Shown here piece by piece: positions 38,993-52,700 of a DNA stretch of 64,000 nt (its first letter is position 1; every line of letters begins with the position of its first letter). The translations under genes and the position numbers were made by a program. This DNA comes from Larix kaempferi (Eukaryota > Streptophyta > Pinopsida > Pinales > Pinaceae), in the NCBI GenBank assembly GCA_027924585.1, contig BSBM01000059.1:4774001-4838000 (forward strand). Reading direction: 5' to 3'. The notes below the pieces were generated by a model, which saw nothing but the letters and a program-made list of their open reading frames with translations, had not been told where the DNA came from and made no database searches.

Positions 38993-40059
38993 CAGGATCG
39001 CTTGTTAAAAATTAACAGCATTCTCCTGTGTCAAATATTATCTTATTAGTAACCATTGTGGTACTTTGGTGCAAATGTTTTTCCTAACTCATTGTTTCTC
39101 CATATTGTGTGCCTAGTGCCACCTCTCTATGTCAATGCATAAATCAACCTCTTCTTGGTTTGTGGTTCTAGTTGGCCTTGTTTTGGGACTTGTAGTGGTT
39201 CTATAATGTCATGGCCATAGTCATTGACACATTAAAACACCTTAGATCTAAGCCCGAGGTGAATCAGGATTCAAAGTCAAATCCCAGTTGCTAGTACCTC
39301 GTAGTCGTCAGTGATCACTCGTCACCTTGCAAAGCTAAGCGGTGAGTGCATGACATGAGTGAGTGAATGAGTTAGTGTACCAAGGTTTCTTTCCTCCCGA
39401 ATTTTATTATTTAATAATATACCATCAGAAACAATCCCACCATGGTGATGTGCTCTATAGAGCAAAAACCATAGAAAATCATGCATTAGAACAACTCCAT
39501 CAGCAATAAATCTGCCTTTTTGTCTTCAATACTAATGTTAAAATCCTTGACAATTTAAGCCTTAACTTAAGTGAATCAACAAGAGATATAAGTGTTGGAA
39601 ACAACCAAACCATGACTAACACCCAATAAATAGTGTGCAACTATAAATAGTGAAGGACAACCATAACATGGGCTCCTAATAAGTCAATTTTGATAATTCG
39701 AAAACACCATGCAATCAAAGAAGAAATGAAGTCCATGTTCATAGTCTCATGATGAATAAGATTGTCATTTATGACAACATTAATGACAAAGAACATTGAT
39801 TGACAAACCAATGCCAAGTATTTCGAAGGATGATGACAACATTGGAGAAGACATGCCAATCGACTAATTTTCATGATCTCCCTAATATTTGCCTCTAACA
39901 ACTCTTTGAAAAGGGATTTGAAATTAATGTTTCCAGCCTCATCTTTGTCCATGATGGAGACAACCTTAGTTAAGGCTTGCAAACATTGATAATCCATCAA
40001 CATCTAAATAACATGAGCTCTAGTCTTTTAATACAATAATTAAAAAAATCAACAACTTT
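38993..40059. other. No gene recognised
   Basis: It includes the second copy (39704-39780) of the 75-bp block. A 120-codon minus ORF (39641-40003) has no motif beyond short hydrophobic and charged stretches. Confidence 0.4.
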
Positions 40060-40689
40060 GTGTCCTAGGCACAAAATGTTACATATTATGGGTTGAAATT
40101 GCATTCTACCAATGAATTCCCTACTGATACTGGACCTACTTCTACTTACAATCTGACTTTGGGTGCCTTAACTACTGGAAGTGGAAAGAGTGTGTCCGTA
40201 GACGTTGATAGTGACAAGAGAGCATCTCTGTATATTGATGGTGACATGAGTGATCTTGCACTTGAATTTCACAAAGTTCCATCTTCTATTTTAGAGTTTT
40301 CATCTAATAATGGATTTTCGGCTGATACTGGACCCACTTCAGTTTACAGTCTCCCTCCAGGTGATGAAATTACTACTAGAAGTAACAAGAGAGAATTTGT
40401 AGATGTTGATGGAGACAAGAGTGTTGTAGATGCTAAGAATGACAAGAGTTTGTTTTTGCAAACATAATGTACACCTGATGAAGTTCATGAATTTCCATCA
40501 TCTGAGTTGGAATTGCATGCTAATAATGAATTTCTTGCTGAAACTGGGGCTATGGTATCTTACAGTCTTCCTATGGGTGTTGAACCTACTATTAGAAATG
40601 AAGAATTAGCATCTATAGATGTTGATGTTGAGAATAGTGCTTTCATAGATGTTCAGTTGGTTGATGTTGGGGATTATGATTACATATAG
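40060..40689 (+). pseudogene. Fragment encoding three ~60-residue repeats, interrupted by a stop
   Basis: After a CTAG acceptor-like site the frame reads KLHSTNEFPTDTGPTSTYNL, then LEFSSNNGFSADTGPTSVYS, and after one TAA (40465-40467) ELHANNEFLAETGAMVSYS. Each unit also contains an acidic segment of the VDVD..K/DVDGDK type. Each unit is about 60-75 residues. The family is unknown to me; it is acidic and Ser/Thr-rich. The open frame across three units with only one stop suggests a real former coding region. It is on the opposite strand to the transposase genes. Confidence 0.5.
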
Positions 40690-40973
40690 ACTAGTGGGGA
40701 GACGTTGGTCCAAGGCAATCAACCTACAATAATTGTTGACATATTAGAGATATGGTTTTTCCCTCAATAACCAATAACGAAGCACAAAGCCATATGGAAT
40801 ATACCATGAATTCATAATCGGTCCAAATCTCCAACATATCATTCACCATACGCTGAAATTACTAACTATATAATACTAGTAACATAACCAGTTACATACC
40901 AGTAATGGTCAACAAAGCATAACCTGTAAACAAAACATAACTAGTACCAGGACAAAGCATAACTAGCAACAAA

Positions 40974-41610
40974 GGACCAAGCATAACCTGTAAACTAACT
41001 CATTGCCATATCGAATTAACCACCTCATCCATAATCAATTCATAATTGGAACAATTATCCAATACAAATATCAATAGTTGGATGAGATGATACCACACAC
41101 TAAGGAACAAAAGCCCAATGCATAATTGTTATGGCACCTCCCTAATAACATAGCAGAAACCCTACCAAAGCGTAACGAGTAACAAAGGACCAAACATAAC
41201 CTGTAAAAATACTCATTTCCATATCGAATTTACCACCGCATTCATAATCAATTAATGATTGGACATATCTCCAACACAAATATCAATAGTTGGCAGAGGA
41301 CGATACCATGCACTAAGCAGCAGAAACCCGATGCAATATTTTATGGAACCTCCCTCATAAGAGAGAAAAAATCCTACCAAAGCACTCGCAATAACAAAGG
41401 ACCAAGCATAACCTGTAAAACTACTCGTTGCCATATGGAATTTACCACCACATTCATAGTCAATTCATGATTGGACTATATCTCCAACACAAATATCTAT
41501 AGTTGGCAGTAGATGATACCACACACTAAGCAACCGAAACCAGGTGCAAAATTTGTATGCCACCTCCTTCATAACACAAGAAAAACCCTACCTCAACAAA
41601 AACCCTACCT
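40974..41610. repeat. ~212-bp tandem repeat, three copies
   Basis: GGACCAAGCATAACCTGTAA-like starts at 40974, 41187 and 41399; each copy then has a conserved run with CCATATCGAATT, TCAATAGTTGG and ATGCAA/CACCTCC words. Copies differ at roughly a tenth of positions by eye. It resembles a short satellite array. Confidence 0.88.
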
Positions 41611-42150
41611 TGACAAATACTTACAACAAAATACTTAGAAATTAAAACAAGGGACAACCCCTAACTCTGCAAATACATTGCAAATCTCCTTCTAGCAATA
41701 CCATACGGGCTTTCATAGGTATTGAGGGAAAAACCCTATCTCAACAATCAACACAAGCAACCATTTAGGGTCTACCAATACTAGCTCTATCTCCAACATT
41801 GTTTTTTAGACAAATTTGAGTTCCATTACTGCAAATTTGGTGAATGAGTTCCACCTGAAATACTAAATTAATGTCCCAGGTGAAGACATCGCCAATGTAT
41901 GAATGGTACTAGGAATGCTGCTACCGCCCCATGTAATGGTACTAGGAATTCTACACCATTAGGAAAACATGATGAATTTGACTTGGACAAGTCGGCCTCA
42001 AATAATTTAGAAAACAATATGAATATCCAGAGATTCGAAATAAAATCAAAACCACCTAATTAGCAAATGAAATCAAAACCACCTAATTCGCACCCAAAAA
42101 TGCAGAGATTCGACTCAATAGAGGAGGGTTTCAACTTACAATTTCCATTG

Positions 42151-42348
42151 AGGGTCTGCGGGGATATGTAGACACGGCCGGAGCGGGTGCCCCAAATAAA
42201 CCAACTTCAATAGCCCTCGTAGCAATTGCACAGTGAAAGTTGCATAGTGAGGGTCTGCGGGGATATGCAGACACGGCCGGAGCGGGTGCCCCAAAGAAAA
42301 CAACTTCAATAGCCCTCATAGCAACTGCACAGTGAAGGAGAACATGAA
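42151..42348. repeat. 99-bp tandem duplication, GC-rich
   Basis: AGGGTCTGCGGGGATATG starts at 42151 and again at 42250, followed by ACACGGCCGGAGCGGGTGCC in both. The minus-strand ORF 42131-42319 is this repeat read through. Its GC content stands out from the AT-rich neighbourhood. Confidence 0.93.
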
Positions 42349-44541
42349 ATTGTAGCCGGTTGCATGTAGGGGGGTGCCGTCGAACTAGAGCAACAGAGCG
42401 TTTTGTCCAAGCTCGACAGAGATAGGTATGACGTTTTGGTTATGTTTTGTTTGATGTTTAAAATATTATAATATCATATTAATTAAATTATAATATACAT
42501 TAATTAAATTATAATATATATTAATTAAATAGTAATATAATGGGACTTTGTCTGTGTGCTAATTGTGTTGATGGTTCTAGAATAGTCGTTGCAACATTGC
42601 AACACAAACAATGCTCAAGGGTGCTTTGGTTAGGGTGGAATTATACAAGTGTTGGTGACCTATTATGTGGCACAATTTCTTATATCTGAGGTGTTTTTGG
42701 TATGGAACTCACCCTTCTATCATATAGACATGGTTCACTACCAATGTAGGCACAAATATTGCATTATCCATGATTTGTTAGGGGTTTAACAAGGCCTACG
42801 GTGGTGTGAGAAAGGGGTTGTCAAGGCTCAACATTTATTATAAGGAATCCCAGATCTAGTGGAATCATTGGTAGGAGGATTGCAATTGGAAATTATGGGC
42901 AGAGAACCATGCCATGGATGAAGGTACTATGAAAATGGTATCACAAATGTTGAAGTTGAGGGAATTATTGCATAGGGAATTCACCACCTTAATATTGGTC
43001 ACTAGTTCACAATATTTAGAATCGAATACTCAACTAGGAGCTTTGAAATCCTTAGTAATTAGAAAAAGTATGGCTCGCTTACAACTCTCACGAGAGTTAG
43101 TTTTATATCCTTCCCCTTTGACCTTTCCAGCACTTGCGGATCCCTCACTCAATGGCTTCTCTTGGGTAAACAATGAGTATGTGGACATTCAAGTTGATGG
43201 ACTCCTAATCCAACTATGGGGTATCAAATAGTTGCAATCAACTGTATGGGTTGACTTTATGTGGACATGCATGCAACAAATTCAACAATGGAGACTTAAG
43301 TAAGGCCAAACGGGTAGAATTTCTACTTTATTTTTTATATTTTTAGAATATTTTTCCATGTCGTTTTGTTGTTGTCTCAATTTGTGCCCTAACACCCTGT
43401 CGAGGCAATTTATATTGGATTAGGGTAAATTATGTTGGAAATTTTTTTGATGAAGAATTATATCTTTTTGTTTGTTGGAAAAAACTAGTTCATCCATAAA
43501 TTTTTGCCATTCAAAATATGCCCTTTATTATGAAGTAAAAGCACTAAAAGGATTTAAATAAATAGTCGTTGAAGAAAAAAAAGATGGCGATATTAGTAAC
43601 ACCAAATTATTTAAAAAATGACTTAAAACCAACTTTTAAAACATTACTACATCAATTAAATAAATAGCTCATAAAAAGGGGGTTGATCGTAGGAGAACCA
43701 CTTTTAATTTGGGAACACATTTCAAGAATCTTTCGCTAAAATATTTTACATAGTCTATTTGTAACATTATTGTTTTTTCCCACTTAATCTTAGTTTCTAA
43801 GACTTAGTAAAACATATAAATGAAATCCATAATGTGTTTTTATAAAAACTTGGTTAATAAAAATGATAAATAAAAAATTATTTGCAGTGCCCATTCACCA
43901 AGTGACTTGCTTCTTTTTCTTGTTTATGAAGAAAAACATAAGTAGTCACTTAACCCATTCTATTAGAAATGAGTTAACACAAGGCCTAATTGCCATCACA
44001 TAATGGATCACGATCAAAGGACATCAATATGTGATGGAGTTTAAGAAGTCCATGTACTTTGATACGGAAGCACAAACATCTTATTAAAAATGAAACGCAA
44101 AAATGATATTGTTAATAATGACTATTAGTTTAAGAAGCATAAAAAAGATATTGTTGATTATCATTTTTGTTTAGCAAGATCAAAATAACTAAGTAACACA
44201 GAATAACATAATAGCTACTAAGTAATAACAATTGTAGCAATTTAAGTTACCAATCCATTTGTATAAAACTTATGATAATTGTTCTAATATGAAATAACCC
44301 ATAAATTAACACATAAATCCTATAACTTCATTTTGTATCTTTCTCAATCGACACATGTTCGATTCAAACCATTACCACTACAACCTCCAGGAACACCCAC
44401 GCTACTACACATGTAGAACATAATTAGATTAGAAAACTAATTTTCAAATATAACCAAGTTAATCAGCAAAATGAACATATGGTGAGTGCATTTACTTTAA
44501 CCTAAAAACATTGCGTACCTCTACTTTTCAACAATTAAATA
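42349..44541. other. Mostly gene-free; A/T microrepeats
   Basis: About 42466-42540 is a 24-bp AT repeat (TTAATTAAATTATAATATA words, three copies). A 105-codon plus ORF (42914-43231) has no known motif. The remainder up to the transposase 3' end is AT-rich. Confidence 0.4.
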
Positions 44542-46461
44542 TCATTCATCTTCTTCTTCATCCAACTCAACATCTGTATCAGGATCTGGTTCTGAATAGA
44601 TACTGATGAAAGGATCATTCACATCGTCATCGACATCAAAGTCATCTTCGCTAATATAGTCATCCATATCGTCAATGAGATCATCGTCTGCTACATTTGC
44701 ATGATCAACCTCTTCAACTTCTTCATCTAACACATCGACCGCAACCTGATCTAAATCATCATCATCTTCTTCTTCTTCGTGATTATCTTCATCATCTAGT
44801 ACAAGGTTATACTTTATTGGTCTTCCTCTTGGATCGTATCGAACAACGTATGACCAACCTGCTTTACCTGGTACCTCAGAGTAGTAGACTTGCTCACCTT
44901 GACTTGGAAGAACATAAGGCTCTGTACCCAGTTCAAATGCCCTTCTATTAACCATGGTAAATCCATTATCATGCTCAATAACAGTTCTTTCAGGATCACG
45001 TTCATGCATCCGTAGCCTGTACCACTTCACCTCAAACAAAACTATTTTACAGGAATTAAAATCACACTCATTAATGTCCTCCAAATGCCCATAGTACCTA
45101 TTCTCGATTTCTTCTGGATGTCTATCACTTATAGAGGAAACATTGGTGACCTTAAACACTGCAGTTATCCCACAATCCAAGGTTTTCATGTTATCATCCA
45201 ACTTTTTGATACAAAATTTACGACCATTGCACCACATAGCCTTGTGATGTTTCAACTGTAACATTGACAACAGGTTAAAAATACATTGTGATTTAATAAA
45301 CGTCATATACGAGTTAGTAAATATAATTGAAAACTTAAACAAACAAAATGTAATTGGAAAAATGGATCGAAGTAACTAGAAAAAATGTGGGTAAAAAATT
45401 TACTTGCCTTTTTATCTTTTAAACCATAGGCTAAATCAACTTCCCTTTGCGGCGTAAGTTCAGGAAATTGTTGTCGAATACGATGAGCTGTTTTAATCAT
45501 GTTACTGACCCCTTCCCATGATAACCTACCGAATAATTCTTCACAATCTTTTATCCAATGCTCCATCCAATCAAGGTTGTTTGCAATGTATAAATGTAAA
45601 GCATCCCACACTCAACCAACTATAGGATAAAATAACAATTCAATATCATTAATTAGATATCACTAAAGGAACATAGTTTAATATAGTTGAAAACACATAA
45701 TTATTAAAAAAAGTTAAAAAAGCAGTATGATAATATAAAATTGGAAAAAATACATGTGTAATATATTAATTCAACAACGTATAATAATTACCTTTCACAG
45801 TCCTCAATGTACCTCTCCCCAATAGGACCTCCCCTTCAAATTTGTTGATGGAATCGAGATGCCAAATGCTAGGCACATTCATATTTTCTGCTAATTTAGG
45901 TAGATATTCACTAATATACACCATGCATTGATATACCATATATCCTTCAACCATAGAACCCTCGGGATGCGCTCTTTGTCTAACAAAATCCTTCACTGAC
46001 TTCAACTGCCTCTCCACCATCCACATCGACCTTGTGTGTACTGATCCACATAATTCAATCCCCTCAACTTGGTGTATGAGGTAGTGTTCTTGTGCATTGA
46101 AAAATGCTGGAGGTAGATACTGTTGCATTTCACACATTAGTCGAGGAATTTCTCTCTTCCAATGCCTTATATCTTCTTTATGGATTTCTTTTGATGAAAG
46201 CCACCTACAAATGATGCAATAAAACAATATCAAGGCATATATAATATTTGCGGGGAAAAACATAATATGTCAATAAGTTCCGCTACAAACCACAGACCAG
46301 GTCATTTTTCAAGTAAAACATTACTTACCTCATGTATTTTCCAAGAACATAAATAATATGTTTTATGTTGTTGTCAAAGTCGTATGGGAGAGATAAAGGT
46401 AGAACATACTGTATCAAAAAACAATGGTGCATTTTAGGATCGTTTGCACACATGCCAAATA
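44542..46461 (-). pseudogene. CACTA (En/Spm) TNP2 transposase, C-terminal part
   Basis: TNP2 cuts and joins CACTA elements; only its DUF4218 and DUF4216 domains are seen. Exon X (46461-46329) reads DPKMHHCFLIQYVLPLSL and ends at GTAAG. Exon Y (46204-45792) is DUF4218: WLSSKEIHKED, then MQQYLPPAFFNAQEHYLIHQ, MWMVERQLKSVKDFVRQRAHPEGS and EGYMVYQ. Exon Z (45619-45404) starts with an in-frame TGA (45614-45612), then continues VWDALHLYIANN through DLAYGLKDKKA. The last exon (45255-44542) is DUF4216: YYGHLEDINECDFNSCKIVL, WYRLRMHERDP, GEQVYYSEVPGKAGWSYVV, then a long D/E-rich tail to the stop. The last intron joins phase 1 to phase 0. The catalytic TNP2 half is not found; coding enters the right inverted arm by about 30 bp and is then lost. 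Confidence 0.85.
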
Positions 46462-49400
46462 CTAGCAGAACCAAAGCTCAGATATCCATTATCGTTAATA
46501 ATCAACATCAATATGCCCGCCAAATCGATGATATCCATTGGAAGAGGTCCCCGAGTGTTGTGCGGCTTGACTAAATGGTCATAAATCGGGTGGGCTTCTC
46601 CAGGTAACTTCCCAAAACAAAAATATGATAGCACCTTATTGTTCATGATTACCTCACCATATAACTATGAATGGAATAGTGTGCTTCATCTTCTAGCTTG
46701 CAAAAGTAAGGGCCGAAAATCTTTCACTCAAACATATCAACTATGGAGACTGCAATCCAGAGTTGCCTCTTTTCCATATTGAGCTCGACTGGGCAAATAT
46801 TTTTGTATCCCTCTCGACTTTTTGAGTTAGGGTTACATTGTTTCTTATCAGGTGCATTGGGAGAGTGCGTTTTTTTCTTTGGTGTTGCTGGTGAAGTCTG
46901 TCATCAGCTACGATTTCCTACGTTGGCGAGCTTAGTGTTGGGGCTTGAACTCTTCATGTCATTGGGCGGTTTTCCCCTGCATTGTTATGTCGAGTATGTC
47001 GATGGATTATAGGCCTGTGGATCACGTGTTTGACCTCAATGCCCTCTGTTTGGTTGCTTGGATCAATCGACATGCATATATTCTTGCTCTGCATGGATTT
47101 CTCCATGGAGTCTGTCATTATCAGTTTATCTTTTTTTTACAGTCTGCGTGTCTACACATTAAGCGACCATTGCCACTAGCTCTTTGTCACTTTCCTGGTT
47201 TGTTTGTCGGTACTCTCTAGTGGTGCAGTATGATTCCTATTCATTTTCATTGTCTAATGAAAACTCATGGCTGCAGTGGCATGCCATGAGTGGTTAGTTA
47301 ATGCGTTGGTGTAACTGCCTTTCTTTACGACACGTAATTTATTCCAACGTTAGCATTGGAGTGTTATCTCTGCCAATCCACCACGTGGAATTTTACCGTT
47401 TTCTTTCACTTCACCCAACCATTACTCTACATGGCATTGCTTTCATTTACCTACATGACGTCCACCTTTTTCAACCTTTCCCTCCTCTGCGTGGTTGTGC
47501 GGTTGTTGTTTCTTGCAGTGGCTCCCTCCTTGTGTTCCGTAACGACGCTTTCGAGCCATGGGCCTATGATTCACTATGAGTCAATTGTTTCCTTCATATG
47601 CCTTCTTTATCCTACTATGTGATCCTACCATGCCTGTCTCTGTGTAGATCCCTTCGTGGAGTTGTTGGTGCGAAGGTTTGCCATATGCACGTCAAAAAAC
47701 GTCTCACTCTTTTTCATTGACAAACCCGAGATTGTTGACCATGGACACTAGTGAACCTTAGGAGAAACATCCCATTTGATTGGTCGATGGGAAGGAGGAT
47801 TTTTGCACAAGATAGGCCGAGAGATTTTCAAGGGCCCGAAAGGGGCTTTTAATTTTCTATTATTATTTTTGCAACATTTTTACATTAAAAGATGGGATTG
47901 GGGATTAGAGACCTTTTAAAACTCCACACCGGGGTAATCAATGGATAGTTGGAAATTCCATTTTTATTTCATTTTAAAACATAGTCCCAAAGGGTATAAC
48001 AGAAGAAAAGATTTGAATAGGAGAAGGATAATATGAAACTTAAATGAAAAAGGGGGCGAATTTATTTTTCTCTTAAAAAATACGAGCATATGTGCTTTCA
48101 CATAAGGAGGTAGCCAAAAAGTATTTTAAACTTTTTAGACATGGGAATGGAACAATGACAATTGACAAATGCAATTGGTGAATTAATTGAAGCACCCAAA
48201 ATCGACAAAATTTAATTGACAAGAATCATAGGCTTCTTACTTGTAGAAACTTCATCCAAGTGTCGAGAGGGTCAAACGACAATGGTTTTGGCCAGATTAG
48301 ATATGGGCATGATCAACACTTTGACCTGGATGCAATGGCATAAAAATCGTGACATAACCACATGTGTAACAAGAAACGTCAGACCTCAAATTTTGACACA
48401 CTTTTTCCATGATCACTCATAACGAGACTTCGTATGATCGACATGAGGACCAAATAGCGTCACAAATGACCAAAGTGGGCATGGATAGGATCACGACGTC
48501 GGTACGCAAACGACGACAAAGGTAGAATGACAAGGCGATGAAGTTCAATCGGTTCGCCTTTGGTGTCATGTTACAACACTTCATAATCATGCCGATGTTG
48601 ATCATCAATAGAGTGAAGGTTGGGAAGTGCATTTAACCTAATTGTTGAAGTGTTAATGGGAGCCACTCATAACTGATCTCTTCCACCTGGTAACTAACCA
48701 CCACCAACATTATAAACAATATTAACTTGATTTTGGCAAGGTAGCGCATTTCAATACTTGTGTTTATGATTACAATGGTCATGTAAATTAGTGGTAGTTT
48801 GGGAAGAAGAAAATAAACTGTATGATGCTAGCACTAGATGGACCAAAAACAAGAATATTAAAAATGTTAGGATAATGTTATTGATGTGAGCTCTCACATT
48901 GTTGCATAGATGTATGTGGCAGGAAAAAGTGAGCCACGTTGTCCTTTGTCCCCGTAGTACCTTGTCACAAATTTTAATTAGTAGGAGAATAGTATTTTTA
49001 TATTATTTTAAACCCCGGAGTTATTAGATATCCAAATCTGAATTACTACAGGAAATATGTTGATAAGGATTTGTCCCGTTACTTTTTTTAGTTAATAAAA
49101 ATGCGACTTCCATTCAAAAAGTTGGTTGCTTAATTAATTGCAATTAAAAATTTATAGAAAAAATGATTTGATTACTGCGGCATCAGATGGAGAAACAAAT
49201 AATATATGATGGGCTTATGAATAATTTACGTATCTAGTGTGAAAAACTTAGTGTTTGGCATTTTGATCAAATGAGATTTTTCATATAAATAGCGGATAGG
49301 GGATAAGATTGGAGAAGCTAAAAAATATGTTCCGGTCACATCACCTGGAGAGGATCATAAATTATAAACTACATTATTGCCACTTGGTTCACTGAACTAG

Positions 49401-49789
49401 TTGTGCTAGTAAAATTAGCACACTGTTCGTGTGCAGCGTGAACTCACACAACGTGCACACTATTTAATGCTGCAATGCATTATCACCTTGTATCATGCAT
49501 CATATTTAATGTTGCACTACATTAGCACCTTGTAAATCATCACAGAGCCGCTAAATGGAAAGGTATGCACGATACTCCCATATTTGATCCTTCTGCATGT
49601 CACATCTATATAGTTCGCACTGCGCCACACAGAACAAATCCGCATCAGTGAAAACATCACATTGTTGTTACATTTTTGAACCAATCTATGTCGTAATTAA
49701 TATTTTTATTTTATTTTTAAAGTCTTCGACCAACAACAATAACATAGAACCAGTCACATCACAATCTTATCATAAATTCAACCAATCAT
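46431..49789 (-). repeat. Right arm of the ~3.36 kb inverted repeat
   Basis: It is the reverse complement of 1-3359, with very few differences. The inner boundary falls inside the exon of the TNP2-like gene: both arms share CAAACGAT(C/T)CTAAAAT, after which the right copy stays coding and the left does not. The outer side continues to at least 49789 with no visible end. Whether more of the arm exists beyond the left window edge cannot be seen. Confidence 0.93.
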
Positions 49790-52700
49790 AAAATAGATAA
49801 ATAAAATTTCAATATATTTAAAAATTAATTATTTTCAATCCATAAAGTTTAACATGGTGAACAAAATTTTGATTTGATGAACTAATTAAAAGTCAACTAA
49901 CATTGAATAGTTGACTGCAAACCAATTACAATATATTTGCCTTCAATGGGTTTAATTTAAAGTTTTAGTGTAACTCTATGTCTAATTGTTAAACACGATA
50001 TTTTCTTACAATGATTTTATTCTTATCTAATTTATGGAGGGATGAACACTCCAACATTAGATTATGTTATCCAAAATGTGTAAATACTCTATTATCTCTC
50101 CGTTCAACTCTTATATATACAGAGAGACAATTTATTTATTTATTTCAAAGTCTATTTAAAAGTTGTTTGCTCTATTTATTTGTAAGTGTGTATTTTATTG
50201 ATGAAAATAAACTAATAATGAAAATGAAACTTACCACAATTATAAAATACCAATTTTGATTTACAACATATAACATTAAACATATGCTTTAATTCTTTTT
50301 ATTAAACAATCACCTGTATGCTCGAGGAGAACAATTTTTCAGTAGACCTAATGCTAGATTATAATGTAGAGGGCTTGACTAGGCATGCTTCATAGTATGT
50401 GAACATGGGAAGGTGGCATAGGTGGTTTCTTGCAATACAATTGATGATACATGGAGTTGGCTTCTTGTCATGGATTTTGAAATGAGACCGGACATGAAAG
50501 TATGCATACTTTTCACCACCTTGAAAATTTTAAACAACGATACTTTCACACACTTGTCTTTAGTACTACCTGTAAATTGAACTTGGGAAAACACTACTTT
50601 GGGCTTCGTAATCTCATGGTATGCTTTTGAACATGTATAAGAAGTTGGAGATGTATTCTTGGTAATATGGTGTAGATAAGGAAAATTTCTTTAGATTAAG
50701 CCCTTCTAGAATGAACATTTAGATTATAATCGGGTTTTCAAAAAACAATTCCACTTTTTTGTGAAAGTAGCATTCTTGTAATTTCAACATCACTAGATTC
50801 CATAGCAATTTATAAGAATTTCTCATGTTTAAGTTCCTAGGGTTGATTTTTAATTCTTTTAACTTATGTACTACACCCACAAATTTTTTTTTGGGGGGGT
50901 AGAGTACCCGTCCATGTTTTAAAATGATAAGAAAATAAATATTACAATACGAACCAATAAAAAAACCACGAGTTTCATGAATCACATACCACTTCAGCAG
51001 CCAAGTGCAATGGAAAAATGGCATATCATAACATAATTGTCAACAATATTTGAATGGAATTTGCCAATTTCCATCGTTACTACCATGGAGTCATGTAGTA
51101 TGTTTGTCAAATCTCACTCTCTTTATGATTTATGAACAACCATTTAAACTATATAAAAACTGAGGAAAATCAAGTATGCCAGCTGGACACGGATTTTGAA
51201 ATTTAATCAACATCAACTGGTGGCATTGGGCGGCAACGTGCGGGCTTATCGTATGCCAGCCTGGTAAGCAGAAGTATGTTGAAAATTTGAATATATTGTT
51301 GCATTGGATTAGATGGCCAATAGAACAAGCAACAACATTTATGAGCGTGGGAGAAGAAAATCAGAGGGGATGGGAGAAGAAATTTTGAGGTAGAGTGGAA
51401 TAGATTTTGAATTATTTTGATGTGAATCTGTCTGGATTTTCGCTTTCTTGTTTCGAGCCTGGCCATGCTTTTGTCTTTCTTTTTTGTTCGTGGGTGTCTT
51501 TTTTTCATTTTTGTTTGTGGGCGCCATTCTTCTTTTCTGTTTCCGTTCTAATAGTTTAAGGGGTTGGTTTGTTTTTCTAGATTTGGGTGTTCATCTCTGT
51601 TTTTGGGTTTTGTTAGTTGAGGTTCAGAGAATGATATTGTAGGGAAGGGAAGATGAGAAGAAGAAAATTTTCATGGCTGAGAAGTTATGTACATTTTGTT
51701 CTTTTATTTAAGTTTGTCGATGACAATGTAATGTTATCCATTTTTGGAAAATTACATTTTATTTTCCTATCTTCTGTTAATATGTTTTGCTTTGTCTTGG
51801 ACTGTAGGGGAAGAGGTACAATGAACAAAGCTCATATGCAGTGGGTTTTCATACTTGCAGCTGCAGAGGTACAATGAACAAAACACAGATGCAGTGGGTT
51901 TTTGTGATTGCAGGTGGACACGACTCGGACGCCGCGAGTTTTCGTGCTTGCTGGTAAGGCTTTAATTTCAGTCTCTTCCTGCTCAAAGAAGTACTGTCAC
52001 ATGGTAGATTTAGTTAAATTACAAATCTATGCGGATGGATTTAATAGTGTTTATATTATCGACATGTTTTTATCATTTGTTGTCTCTGGGTTTGGAGGGT
52101 TTTACTTTTTGACACTAATCCTCAGAAGGTGCTCGTCCCGAAAATAAACACCTACAAGACCACATACACACACCCACCCAAAGAATCAATTGGGTTTACA
52201 TCACCGCCCACAAAATCAATTAGGTTTGAAGATCAAGCCAAGCAAAGAATCAATTGGCTTTGCATCACCACCCACAGAATCAATTGGGTTTGAAGATCGA
52301 TCCAAGTGTAGGGTGAGGCTTAGGATTTTGCTGGTAGCAGAATTCGAGTAGACCCAAGAGGTGACTACTATAAGAGGGCCCAAGGCTTCCTTTACCCTAG
52401 TGTAGTCCTAATGATAGGTTCTTATATCTTTGGTAGATGGAATTACTTAGTTAGGGGATAAATTTCCAACGCAAGCAATCCTTACCCTAAGGATAAATTT
52501 CCAATATAAGAAATGCCCAGGTAAATCTTGAAGCCTATTGCCTGAAGGTAGGGATGCACGGTTTCTTTTTATTCCCGCTATGGTAATACCTTAAACAAAG
52601 CTTACGAGCATGTCACTGATATCCTCCGCTAGAGGCACTACTTACATGCATTCCTTTCCCGATCCCGCAAGCAAGAATGCCATTCCCTTCCATGGGAGAG

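Noticed and set aside
49790-51000. Search for a CACTA-type terminus (TAGTG) just outside the right arm
   Set aside because: A few TAGTG words exist (for example near 49965), but none is paired with a matching left end or a 3-bp duplication in view.
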